Below are positions 42,881 to 52,996 of a stretch of DNA of 64,000 nucleotides, piece after piece. The position numbers and the translations under genes are program-made. How positions within the stretch are numbered: the stretch's first letter is position 1; each line of letters opens with the position of its first letter. A model generated the notes under the pieces. The model ran no database searches. It was not told where the DNA came from and saw only the letters and a program-made list of their open reading frames with translations. The DNA comes from Ch67 sp041395845. GTDB lineage: Bacteria > Pseudomonadota > Gammaproteobacteria > Pseudomonadales > Ketobacteraceae. The stretch covers positions 1 through 64,000 of the forward strand of contig JAWKZS010000021.1 of assembly GCA_041395845.1 (NCBI GenBank). The letters run 5' to 3'.

Positions 42881-43900
42881 TTACCACTTGGCGTAGTGAT
42901 CTTCGCAGAAGCCAGAGATGTCCTGCAGATCGATGCGCTCACCCTGCGCCGTGGTGAACGAACCAGTGAAACGGCCCGCCAGCTGGGTGAAGTTGGAGGC
43001 GAGAATCAGTGCATTGAGTTTTTCGCAGCGCTGGCCTTCTGGTGAAAAATGCAGATCCAGCTGGCCGTTGGCATCCTGAATATGCCACGGGGACTGGCGG
43101 TTTTTCTTGTTGAACTGGAAATGCACCGGCCCCAGCGGATGCAGTTCGTTGTCGATCCAGAAACCGTTTTCGGTAAAGCCGGTTTCGTTGACGCCGTTGG
43201 CCAGATTGGCGCCCAGACGGCGGCCATCCGCTAGCTGGCCAGACAGGCTGGCCCAGTTCCAGGCAGTCTGGCGGCGCATGTAGCCGCAACTCCAGTCGGA
43301 ACTGCCAAAGAAGGAAGGGCTGGAAACCTCGATATCCACGTTGCCCCAGCGAATCCGGCCGCTGGCATCCAGCGCATTGGCTTTCTGGGTGTAGGTCCAG
43401 CCGTTGAAACCGGTGCGGGTGCAGACGGCGATGGGCTGGAAGCCCGCAGGTTCGTTCAGCACCACGTCAATGTGGATATCCTCGCCCGAGAACACTTCCA
43501 CCTGGCGCCGGCCCGGGTGGCTATAGATATTGAAACTGGTGTCGCCCTTGCGGAAGCGATGCATACCGCTGTCCGGTTCATTGCTCATGTTGCAATGCAG
43601 GCTCAGCGGCTGAATCAGGCTTTTCTCGCGGATTTCACCGCTGCTGCGGTCGAACAGGTAAACGAACGCATTGCTGATGTATTTGAGGCTGACGATGGCG
43701 CAGCCGAGGATATAACGCTCGCTCACCAGTCCCAGAAAATGGAACTGTTTGAGGCCGAAATGGCGGGCGAGGGCGCTGGCCTCGCGGTCGAGCGGGTCGG
43801 TGTAGGCAAAGTCGCGGTAATTGACCGTGGCGACCGGCTGAGAAAATCGTCCAAAGCGTGGTTGCCCATCTGGGCCAATCAACTTATCGTATGCAGCCAT
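42881..43900 (-). CDS. DUF2804 domain-containing protein
   Basis: A 339-residue soluble protein matching DUF2804 in length and motifs: FHFLGLVSERYILGCAIVSL near residue 53, SSDWSCGYMRRQTAWNWASL and NGVNETGFTENGFWIDNELH. The C-terminal part is mostly beta. The family resembles hydroxyneurosporene dehydrogenase/lipocalin-like proteins and has no proven reaction; it is common in lipid-degrading marine bacteria. No signal peptide is seen. It is divergent from the SirB2 gene, with 34 bases between starts. Confidence 0.85.
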   Translation of the reverse strand: MAAYDKLIGPDGQPRFGRFSQPVATVNYRDFAYTDPLDREASALARHFGLKQFHFLGLVSERYILGCAIVSLKYISNAFVYLFDRSSGEIREKSLIQPLSLHCNMSNEPDSGMHRFRKGDTSFNIYSHPGRRQVEVFSGEDIHIDVVLNEPAGFQPIAVCTRTGFNGWTYTQKANALDASGRIRWGNVDIEVSSPSFFGSSDWSCGYMRRQTAWNWASLSGQLADGRRLGANLANGVNETGFTENGFWIDNELHPLGPVHFQFNKKNRQSPWHIQDANGQLDLHFSPEGQRCEKLNALILASNFTQLAGRFTGSFTTAQGERIDLQDISGFCEDHYAKW

Positions 43901-43934
43901 TCGGAATCACATAAAAACAGTTAGGAGTCTTGTT

Positions 43935-44324
43935 ATGTACATGGCGTTCAAACATTCGCACATGCTGTTTGCGGCCATCAGCGGCCTGTTTTTTCTGGTG
44001 CGTGGAGCCTGGATGTTAATGGATTCTGATATGTTGCAAAAGAAGTGGGTGAAAATCGTGCCCCACGTGGTGGATACCTTGCTGCTGGTGTGCGCCATCG
44101 CGCTGTGCGTGATCCTGAATCAGTATCCGTTTGTGGAAAGCTGGTTGACGGTGAAGGTGGTGATGCTGGTGGCCTATATCGGGCTGGGAATGGTGGCGCT
44201 GAAGCGGGGCAAGACCAAGGCGATTCGCACGGTTGCGTTTTTTGCGGCGCTTGCCAGCTTCCTGTTTATGGCATCGGTGGCGATCAGTCACCATCCGCTG
44301 GGCTTTCTGCGCAACTTCTTCTGA
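43935..44324 (+). CDS. SirB2 family membrane protein
   Basis: A 129-residue inner-membrane protein with four predicted helices. KHSHMLFAAISGLFFLVRG, KIVPHVVDTLLLVCAIAL and the C-terminal SHHPLGFL are typical of SirB2. The molecular function of SirB2 is not known. It stands alone before a terminator. Confidence 0.88.
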   Translation: MYMAFKHSHMLFAAISGLFFLVRGAWMLMDSDMLQKKWVKIVPHVVDTLLLVCAIALCVILNQYPFVESWLTVKVVMLVAYIGLGMVALKRGKTKAIRTVAFFAALASFLFMASVAISHHPLGFLRNFF

Positions 44325-44345
44325 TAGCTTCTGACAAGTGAGTCC

Positions 44346-44378
44346 GGTGGATGGAAGGCCCATCCACCGAGAGGTTTT
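44346..44378 (+). terminator. Terminator after the SirB2 gene
   Basis: GGTGGATGG (44346-44354), loop AAGGC, CCATCCACC (44360-44368), then GAGAGG and five T. The T run is a few bases from the stem, so efficiency is uncertain. Confidence 0.65.
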
Positions 44379-45281
44379 TCAGCGATTGGCCAGGTTCTGC
44401 ATGATGGCCATCATCGCTTCCTGACCGTTGGCAGGGTGATCGACCCGGGTGAAGTCGGTAATCTGATCCCACTGTTCTGCCACGTCTTCGGCGGTAAAGC
44501 CGTCCGCCAGTTTGAAACCCACACCTTTGGTACGTTCCCAGCGCAGTGCGCCGATCCAGCCGGCACCGACTTCGTACAGGCCGCCGGTGAATGCGTTGTT
44601 CTCATCACAGAGCTTCACGACCAGTGGCGTCACATATTCCGGCTTCAGCTGTTCGATCAGCGCGGGTGGCAGAATGGTTTCCGTCAGGCGGGAACCGGCA
44701 ATCGGCGCGATGGTGTTGGCGAGAATGTTGGATTTCTTGCCTTCCAGCGCGAGCGTCTGGCAGAGCCCGTGCAGGCCCAGTTTCGCCATGCTGTAGTTGG
44801 CCTGGCCGAAGTTGCCGTAAATGCCGGCCGCGGATGCGGTGAAAATCAGGCGACCATAGCCCGCTTCCTTCATGTAGGGCCAGGCGGCGTGTGATACCTT
44901 GAACGCGCCTTTGACGTGAACCTGATAAACCAGATCCCAGTCGTCTTCGGTCATCTTGTGGAAGCTTTTGTCGCGCAGGATGCCGGCATTGTTGATGACG
45001 ACGTCGATGCGGCCGAAATTGTCCATCGCGGTCTGGACGATCTTGTCGCCATCGGTAACGGAATCGTAGTTGGCAACGGCTTCGCCACCGGCAGCAACGA
45101 TTTCGTCCACCACCAGATCAGCGGCGGCTTTGCTGGCGCCTTCGCCGAAAGCGCTGCCACCCAGATCGTTGACCACGACCTTGGCGCCGCGGCGGGCGAA
45201 TTCCAGTGCATGGCTCTTGCCCAGTCCGTTGCCGGCGCCGGTGACGATTACCACGCGATCATCAAAGCGGATTTGAGTCAT
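44379..45281 (-). CDS. SDR family protein, (3R)-hydroxyacyl-CoA dehydrogenase type
   Basis: A 300-residue short-chain dehydrogenase resembling the dehydrogenase unit of peroxisomal multifunctional enzyme 2. The cofactor motif TGAGNGLGKSHALEFA and the following VVNDLGGSAFGEG are typical of that group. NNAGILRDKSF, the catalytic Ser in IFTASAAGIYG and Tyr/Lys in YSMAK are present. It should oxidise 3-hydroxyacyl-CoA in fatty-acid breakdown. It lies downstream of an acyl-CoA dehydrogenase on the same strand but a terminator sits between them. Confidence 0.88.
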   Translation of the reverse strand: MTQIRFDDRVVIVTGAGNGLGKSHALEFARRGAKVVVNDLGGSAFGEGASKAAADLVVDEIVAAGGEAVANYDSVTDGDKIVQTAMDNFGRIDVVINNAGILRDKSFHKMTEDDWDLVYQVHVKGAFKVSHAAWPYMKEAGYGRLIFTASAAGIYGNFGQANYSMAKLGLHGLCQTLALEGKKSNILANTIAPIAGSRLTETILPPALIEQLKPEYVTPLVVKLCDENNAFTGGLYEVGAGWIGALRWERTKGVGFKLADGFTAEDVAEQWDQITDFTRVDHPANGQEAMMAIMQNLANR

Positions 45282-45360
45282 GAAGGTCTCCTGGTTGTTC
45301 TGATTGTTGGTGTCGGAGGATGACGTTGCGGCGCTGTTGCCTGGGCATCAGTGCCGGATA

Positions 45361-45386
45361 AAGAAAAGGCGGTACAGTTACCGCCT
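45361..45386 (-). terminator. Terminator of the acyl-CoA dehydrogenase gene (minus strand)
   Basis: AGGCGGTA (45367-45374), loop CAGT, TACCGCCT (45379-45386). Read on the minus strand the stem is followed by TTTCTT. It would end or attenuate transcription before the SDR gene. Confidence 0.75.
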
Positions 45387-45419
45387 ATTTCCCGTTTTCG
45401 ACTGTTTTCACAGTCCCCT

Positions 45420-46556
45420 CTATAGCCCCAGCCCGCGGCCAATGATCTCTTTCATGATTTCATTGGTGCCCGCAAAGATGGTGGTAATTCTGGCGTCAAC
45501 GTAGGCGCGCGCGATCGGGTATTCCATCATGTAGCCGGCGCCACCGTGGAACTGTACGCAACGCTCTACCACGCGGTTCAGTTTCTCGGTGCACCACCAT
45601 TTCGCCATGGCGGCTTCTTCCGGTGTCAGTTTGCCCTGCAGCTGCTTCTGCACCAGGCTGTCAACGAAAGCCTGACCGATGGTGACTTCGGTTTTGATTT
45701 CTGCCATGCCGAAGCGGGTGTTCTGGAACTTGCCGATGGGCTTGCCGAACGCGTTACGCTCTTTCACGTACTTGAGTGTTTCTTCGTAGGCGAACCAGGC
45801 GCCGGCAACGGCACCGATGGCGCAGACCAGACGCTCTTCGGCCAGTTTCTGCATCAGGTAGATGAAGCCCATGCCCGGCTGACCCAGCACGTTGGTCTTC
45901 GGCACGATCACGTTTTCGAAGAACAGTTCAGCGGTATCCTGTGAGGGCATACCCATCTTCTTCAGTTTGCGGCCGCGCTTGAAGCCTTCCATGCCGCGCT
46001 CAACGACGACCAGGGTCACACCCTGTTCGGCCTTGGCAGCAACGATCACCAGATCCGCCAGGATACCGTTGGAGATGTAGGTCTTGGCGCCGTTCAGAAT
46101 GTAGTGGTCGCCTTTGTCTTCCAGGCGGGACTTGATAGCCTGCAGGTCAGAACCGGTGTCCGGTTCGGTCATGGCGATAGCCAGAATGGTGTCGCCGCTG
46201 CAAACGCCCGGCAGCCAGCGACGCTTCTGTTCGTCATTGGCATAGGCGTTGATGTACGGGGCGATCACGTCGTTATGCAGGCTCAGTGCAAAGCCGCTTT
46301 CGCCGATACGGGAAAGCTCTTCGATCATGATCTGGGAATAGCGGAAATCTTTCAGGCCGAGGCCGCCGAATTCTTCTTCAACGAAGGGGGCCAGGAAGCC
46401 GTTGTCGCCGGCCAGTTTCCAGATTTCACGATCAACAATGCCTTGCTCGATCCATTTTTCGGTGTTGGGGGCCACTTCTTCTTCGCAGAATTTGCGGAAG
46501 TTGTCGCGAAAGACTTTGTGTTCTTCTTCGAATATGGCGCGGTTGTCGAAACTCAT
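45420..46556 (-). CDS. Acyl-CoA dehydrogenase
   Basis: A 378-residue FAD enzyme from ATG 46556 (MSFDNRAIFEEEHKVFRDNF). Family signatures AIAMTEPDTGSDLQAIKS and QFHGGAGYMMEYPIARAYVD are present, and the C-terminus has TTIFAGTNEIMKEIIGRGL. It oxidises acyl-CoA to enoyl-CoA and resembles the long-chain/isovaleryl group. It is divergent from an AraC regulator with 281 bases between starts and an inverted repeat in the gap, so regulation by that protein is likely. A longer frame to 46667 is not family-like. Confidence 0.93.
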   Translation of the reverse strand: MSFDNRAIFEEEHKVFRDNFRKFCEEEVAPNTEKWIEQGIVDREIWKLAGDNGFLAPFVEEEFGGLGLKDFRYSQIMIEELSRIGESGFALSLHNDVIAPYINAYANDEQKRRWLPGVCSGDTILAIAMTEPDTGSDLQAIKSRLEDKGDHYILNGAKTYISNGILADLVIVAAKAEQGVTLVVVERGMEGFKRGRKLKKMGMPSQDTAELFFENVIVPKTNVLGQPGMGFIYLMQKLAEERLVCAIGAVAGAWFAYEETLKYVKERNAFGKPIGKFQNTRFGMAEIKTEVTIGQAFVDSLVQKQLQGKLTPEEAAMAKWWCTEKLNRVVERCVQFHGGAGYMMEYPIARAYVDARITTIFAGTNEIMKEIIGRGLGL

Positions 46557-46673
46557 GCTGTGGCTCCGTACTGATGGTGTCCGTGTCTTCACACGCGGAC
46601 TGGGTGTGACTGATTGGTACTCATTATTAGTGGCGTGACCGGGAGCAACAATGACGTAATCGCCCATTTTTAA

Positions 46674-46688
46674 TGACCTAAAAGGTCA
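46674..46688. promoter_or_regulatory. Inverted repeat between acyl-CoA dehydrogenase and AraC gene
   Basis: TGACCT (46674-46679), AAA, AGGTCA (46683-46688), a perfect dyad in the divergent promoter region. A candidate operator for the adjacent AraC protein or a fatty-acid repressor. Confidence 0.4.
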
Positions 46689-46837
46689 GCAAGGCTGGAA
46701 GTTGCCGGGGGAAGTCAGTAGAGTTATACGCCTTGTCTTTCGTTATCCTCCGGTCTGCCGATTCCGATGCTAACCCTATTGGCCGGCGCTGTCGAGTTTG
46801 TGTAACGTGTTGAAATCAATAATAAAAGGCGCTGTGT

Positions 46838-47851
46838 GTGACTGGAAATAATATTCCGATCAAGCAGGTTCTGTTGTTGCTGGAAGCCGCCAAACGCACT
46901 GGTGTCAGCAGCGAAGATTTGCTGGACGAATGTGGCATTGATGCGGCGGTTTTGCGCAGTGCTGATGGGCGTATCAACAAGCGGCAGCTGATCCAGTTGA
47001 TGCTGGCAGTGATGCGTCAGACGGAAGACGAGTTCATGGGGTTCGGCCAGGGCCGTGTGTCCAAGCCGGGCACTTTCAGCATGATGGCGCATGCTGTCAT
47101 CAATTGCGCGACCCTGGAAAAAGCGATCCGGCGCGGTATCAAGTTTTACGAGCTCTTTGATGTGGCGATTGTGGGTCGCCTGATGCAGACCCAGGATGAA
47201 GCTGCTATCCGCTTCATTTCGCTGCGGGATGTGGCGTTCCGGCCGTATGTGCTGGAAGCCGTTGTGTTTCTGTCGGTGCGTTTCCTCAGCTGGCTGATCG
47301 GGCAGCAGATTGTTCCCAAGCGCATCAATCTGGATTTTCCGTCGCTGGATGAAGGTGAATACGCCAGTCAGTTTCCCTGCCAGGTGCATTACAAGCAGCC
47401 CCATTGCGAGATCATTCTCGACAGCCGTTATATGAATATGCCGCTGGTGCAGAACGCTCTGTCACTGAGCAAATTTCTGCGTTCCTCGCTGGAAGAATTG
47501 ATGGATGGTGACATCCAGAATGCGAGTCTGAATGCGCAGATCCGCAGCATCATCAGCAAGGAATTTGGCAACAATTTCCCGGATTTTTCGGTGGTGTGCG
47601 ACAAGCTGGCGATGACGCCGCAGACCTTGCGCCGGCGCCTGAAAGATGAAAATACCAGTTACCAGGAAATCAAGGATTCCATCCGCAAGGATGCGTCGAT
47701 TTTCTATCTGTCAAAACCGGAATTGACGATTGATGAAATTGCGTTGCTGATGGGATTTTCCGAAGCGAGTTCATTTCATCGTGCCTTCAAGAAGTGGACG
47801 GGAAAAACACCGTCGGCCTACCGTCAGGAATTACTGGCCAGCCATCAATAA
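46838..47851 (+). CDS. AraC family transcriptional regulator
   Basis: 337 residues starting at GTG 46838 with AAGG 8 bases upstream. The N-terminal ~200 residues are the PF12625-type ligand-sensing domain (KPGTFSMMAHAVINCATLEK). The C-terminal helix-turn-helix pair is PQTLRRRLKDENTSYQEIKD and IDEIALLMGFSEASSFHRAF. It is clearly paralogous to the AraC protein at 2565-3575: much of the DNA-binding half is identical. It faces a divergent acyl-CoA dehydrogenase gene, its probable target. It converges with the receiver/phosphatase gene, 9 bases apart. Confidence 0.9.
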   Translation: MTGNNIPIKQVLLLLEAAKRTGVSSEDLLDECGIDAAVLRSADGRINKRQLIQLMLAVMRQTEDEFMGFGQGRVSKPGTFSMMAHAVINCATLEKAIRRGIKFYELFDVAIVGRLMQTQDEAAIRFISLRDVAFRPYVLEAVVFLSVRFLSWLIGQQIVPKRINLDFPSLDEGEYASQFPCQVHYKQPHCEIILDSRYMNMPLVQNALSLSKFLRSSLEELMDGDIQNASLNAQIRSIISKEFGNNFPDFSVVCDKLAMTPQTLRRRLKDENTSYQEIKDSIRKDASIFYLSKPELTIDEIALLMGFSEASSFHRAFKKWTGKTPSAYRQELLASHQ

Positions 47852-47860
47852 CAGGCCTGG

Positions 47861-49525
47861 TTAATCGATCAGGTATTCCACGCTGACGTTCGTGCCGCCA
47901 TTGCTGTAGGTGATGCTGGTGCACAGGGTTTCCAGCAGTGGAATCCCGCGGCCGAAGGCGTCGTCGTCCTCGCTGGGCTGGCGCTGTTCAATGTCAAAGC
48001 CTTTGCCGCTGTCTTCTATGTTGATCGACAAACGGCCTTTATTTCCCTCGCATTCAAGGCCAAGCCGGATGTTGACGTAACCTTGCTCCAGGGTTTGCAG
48101 GCGCTGCTCTCGCTGCTCGTAGTATTCCAGATAACCGTCTTCCGTTTTCTTGAGATCCGAGCTCAGTTCGAGCACGCCATGTTCGAGTGCGTTGGAAAAC
48201 AATTCCGTGATGATGGTGTGCAGATAATCCTTGTGACGTTCCAGTGCCGGGGACGTACCCAGCATGTCGATCAGCTGGCTAACGGGTGAGCCATTGCGCA
48301 GATTGCTGGCATCCAGTTGCATGTCTATGCGCCAGGGATGCAGGTGGCAATTCGGCGCGACCTCGGCGTTTTCCTCGTGGGAAATGTCCACTGGACGGCA
48401 GGTCAGTTCCAGCAGGGTGATATCGTCGATCTGACCGCCGGCGCCCCGGTACTGGCTGACGTCGTCGATCAGGCTGGTGAACGGATCAGTATTGAGTGGG
48501 TTGAAATGGCTCGTCAGCCTTTCGTCGCCGTACAGTTCGCCATGCGGATTCAGCGCCTCGGGGATGCCGTCCGTATACAGGTAGAGACGTTCACCGGGTC
48601 TGACTTCGAAGATGTGTGGATCGCGCTCGAATTCGTCGTCGGTCAGAATGCCCAGTGGCATGTGGGTAGAAATGATTTTTTCCCGCAGCGTTCCATCCGG
48701 ATGCGTAAGTAGTGCGTCAGGCATGCCACCCATCCACAGTGACAGCCGATTGCCGTCTGCATTGAGTTCGGCAATGGCGGCAGCCGCGAACATGTCGTTG
48801 GGCAGAAACCGGCTCAGCACCCGGTTAAGCGCGCGGGCGATGCTGCTGACGGACGCGCCTTGCTGGGCAGCATCGAAAAAGGTCTGCGACAGCGGTATTG
48901 CACCAATCGCGGCAGGCAGCCCGTGGCCGGTGAAGTCGGCGAGAAGGGCATAGAGCCCGCCGGAAGGGCTGACGGATACCAGCAGCAGATCGCCATTGAA
49001 CGTGGCGGCGGGCGAAATGTACTGGCGAATATTGCCGCAATCCAGCTGGCTGCTGGCAAGGGCATTATCGAAGACGGCTTTGGCAATCTCATGTTCCCGC
49101 ACGGTCAGCAGATGCAGGCGCTTGAGTTCCTGGTTTTGTCGGTTCAGCTGGACGTTGAGTTCCTTGATCCGGCTGTGCGCCTTGATTTTGGCTTGCAGGA
49201 TTTTTTCGTTGATCGGTTTTGACAGAAAGTCATCGCCACCAATGGCCAGACACTTTGCCAGTGATGCGTCATCAGAAAGGGCAGTCAGAAAAATGATGGG
49301 GACATGTTTGTCGCCAAGATATTCCCGAATGGCTTTGGTGGCTTCCAGACCATCCATGACCGGCATCATGACGTCCATCAGCACCAGGTCATATTCTGCA
49401 GACATGAACAGGTCTACAGCCTGCCGACCGTCTTTGGCTTCGCTGACGCTATGGCCCTCGTCCTCGAGTATCCAGGCGAGCAGCTTGCGGTTGGCCTCGG
49501 TGTCGTCCACCACGAGAATGTGCAT
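47861..49525 (-). CDS. HsbR-like response regulator with PP2C phosphatase and serine kinase domains
   Basis: 554 residues in three parts. A receiver domain has its phospho-acceptor Asp51 in LVLMDVMMP. A SpoIIE-type PP2C phosphatase domain includes ADFTGHGLPAAIGA, LYLYTDGIPEAL and GQIDDITLLEL. A C-terminal HATPase domain of the anti-sigma kinase type has ITELFSNALEHGV and NIEDSGKGFD. This is the layout of HsbR, which both phosphorylates and dephosphorylates the STAS protein HsbA in Pseudomonas. The STAS partner is encoded 20 bases upstream, and a chemoreceptor-like gene precedes that. Confidence 0.88.
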   Translation of the reverse strand: MHILVVDDTEANRKLLAWILEDEGHSVSEAKDGRQAVDLFMSAEYDLVLMDVMMPVMDGLEATKAIREYLGDKHVPIIFLTALSDDASLAKCLAIGGDDFLSKPINEKILQAKIKAHSRIKELNVQLNRQNQELKRLHLLTVREHEIAKAVFDNALASSQLDCGNIRQYISPAATFNGDLLLVSVSPSGGLYALLADFTGHGLPAAIGAIPLSQTFFDAAQQGASVSSIARALNRVLSRFLPNDMFAAAAIAELNADGNRLSLWMGGMPDALLTHPDGTLREKIISTHMPLGILTDDEFERDPHIFEVRPGERLYLYTDGIPEALNPHGELYGDERLTSHFNPLNTDPFTSLIDDVSQYRGAGGQIDDITLLELTCRPVDISHEENAEVAPNCHLHPWRIDMQLDASNLRNGSPVSQLIDMLGTSPALERHKDYLHTIITELFSNALEHGVLELSSDLKKTEDGYLEYYEQREQRLQTLEQGYVNIRLGLECEGNKGRLSINIEDSGKGFDIEQRQPSEDDDAFGRGIPLLETLCTSITYSNGGTNVSVEYLID

Positions 49526-49545
49526 GGCTTGCTACCTGCGCCTGC

Positions 49546-49842
49546 TCATTCCAGATTGAATTTCTTGTCGAAACGGGAAATCGTCAGGATTTTCTTGATC
49601 TGCGGACGGCAGTTGATAATGGCGATTTTGGCGTTGTCGCCCAGGGTTTTGCGCATGTTGAGCAGCATACCCAGGGCGGAGCTGTCCATATGCTCTGTGG
49701 CGCGCATGTCGATGATGTAATTCAGGTTTTTGTGCTCGGCATAGGAGTTGCGGAATTCCTGCACGATTTCGAAATCGAACCGGCCGCTGATGCTGATGGT
49801 GAGATTTTTTCCGTCACTGGAAAGAGCGCTTTCTACCGGCAT
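49546..49842 (-). CDS. STAS domain anti-sigma factor antagonist (HsbA-like)
   Basis: A 98-residue single STAS domain. GKNLTISISGRFDFEIVQEF starts the fold, and MDSSALGMLLNMRKTLGD contains the DSS (53-55) where the regulatory serine of SpoIIAA-type proteins lies. The end (ILTISRFDKKFNLE) is usual. It should be the phosphorylation target of the kinase/phosphatase encoded directly downstream, forming a partner switch. The gene upstream ends 15 bases away, so all three form one operon. Confidence 0.9.
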   Translation of the reverse strand: MPVESALSSDGKNLTISISGRFDFEIVQEFRNSYAEHKNLNYIIDMRATEHMDSSALGMLLNMRKTLGDNAKIAIINCRPQIKKILTISRFDKKFNLE

Positions 49843-49857
49843 GGTGGATCTCCTGGG

Positions 49858-51018
49858 TTAAAACAGATCTATTTCGCCGCCCTGGCTGGTCTGGTGTGCC
49901 GTGGGGGAGGCTGGCATGTTTGATGCTGCCAGGACGCTGTTCAGTTCGTCCACTACAGCCATATCGTTTTCAGTGATGCAGGACGACTCGGTGACTCTGC
50001 CCAATGCTGCGTGGATATCCGCTGCACGGCCCAGATTGGCCAAGATGGAAGAAATCATTTGCGTCGTCATGTCTTCGAATTGTAGTGCACGAATGGCTTT
50101 GCCGACATCCTCGTTGGTTGCGGTATTGAGTGTGTTCAGTCTAGCCATGGCTGTCGAGATATCATGATTGATGGTGCCTAGTTTGGTCAGCATTTCGTCG
50201 ATGTGACCTTTGGCGTTGATAGCGTCGTTCAGATCCAGGGAGGCGATGTCACCGACGATGTGGCGGACTTCAGTGACGGTGGTCTTGGTGTGGTGGGCCC
50301 GGTCGCGGATCTGTACGCTCAGTTGTTCGGTGTTCTTCGACAGCTTGCGCACCTCGTCAGCGACTACAGCGAAGCCGCGGCCACTTTCACCGGCGCGAGC
50401 CGCTTCGATGGCAGCATTGAGTGCCAGCAGGTTGGTCTGATCTGCAATGGTGCGGATGTCCTCAAGCAGCGAAAACATGTGCTCCAGCTCGTTCACCATG
50501 TCGTAGATATGATGGACTGCCTGCACGCTTTTATCGCTCACATCCACCAGCAGCCCCACGTATTGACTGAGGATGTTGCTGACTTCGTTGGCGAACAGCT
50601 CGATGTTAACGGGCTCGCCGCCCTGCAGGTTTGCCGTTGATCCCCGTCCGGCAACCAGGGTCAGTACGGTATTGATGAGTTCGTTGGTCTGGTTGGATTT
50701 GCTTGCCATGCCTGAAAAACTGTCGGCAAGCTGATGACCACTGCTGCGTAGTGTCTCGTCCAGCTGGTGCAGATTACTGACGATACTTTCATGGAAGGCG
50801 GCGCTGTCCTGCAGGGCTTTCTGCAGCGGCGGCTGATGTTTGAGGGGAAGGGTGGGTGGCGACAAATCGGGTTGAAGACGTCGGTCCGGGCGATACAGCG
50901 CAACAAACAGCACCAGCAGAAGGCTGGTCGCGATTTTAATCGCCTGAATCTGTACAAACAGGATGATGGCCAAGCCAATGGCAACTGTCGGCACACTGAT
51001 CCAGAGATGCTTGTTCAC
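49858..51018 (-). CDS. Methyl-accepting chemotaxis protein-like membrane protein
   Basis: 386 residues. Two closely spaced hydrophobic segments at about 5-42 (VPTVAIGLAIILFVQIQAI and SLLLVLFVALY) anchor it with almost no periplasmic part and no HAMP domain. The cytoplasmic domain has the conserved signalling tip DQTNLLALNAAIEAARAGES and GFAVVADEVRKLSKNTEQL. The C-terminus ends GGEIDLF, a short acidic-aromatic tail. It probably senses a cytoplasmic or membrane signal. It is first in an operon with the STAS protein and the HsbR-like regulator, an unusual context for a chemoreceptor. Confidence 0.87.
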   Translation of the reverse strand: MNKHLWISVPTVAIGLAIILFVQIQAIKIATSLLLVLFVALYRPDRRLQPDLSPPTLPLKHQPPLQKALQDSAAFHESIVSNLHQLDETLRSSGHQLADSFSGMASKSNQTNELINTVLTLVAGRGSTANLQGGEPVNIELFANEVSNILSQYVGLLVDVSDKSVQAVHHIYDMVNELEHMFSLLEDIRTIADQTNLLALNAAIEAARAGESGRGFAVVADEVRKLSKNTEQLSVQIRDRAHHTKTTVTEVRHIVGDIASLDLNDAINAKGHIDEMLTKLGTINHDISTAMARLNTLNTATNEDVGKAIRALQFEDMTTQMISSILANLGRAADIHAALGRVTESSCITENDMAVVDELNSVLAASNMPASPTAHQTSQGGEIDLF

Positions 51019-51100
51019 GCGACGCTTCCAACAACGGGTACGGTAGTGCTATCCCATTCAGCATAGCTTAAGACGTGGCAAATGCTACGATTTGGTGCAC

Positions 51101-52993
<1,893 letters not shown>

Positions 52994-52996
52994 ATT

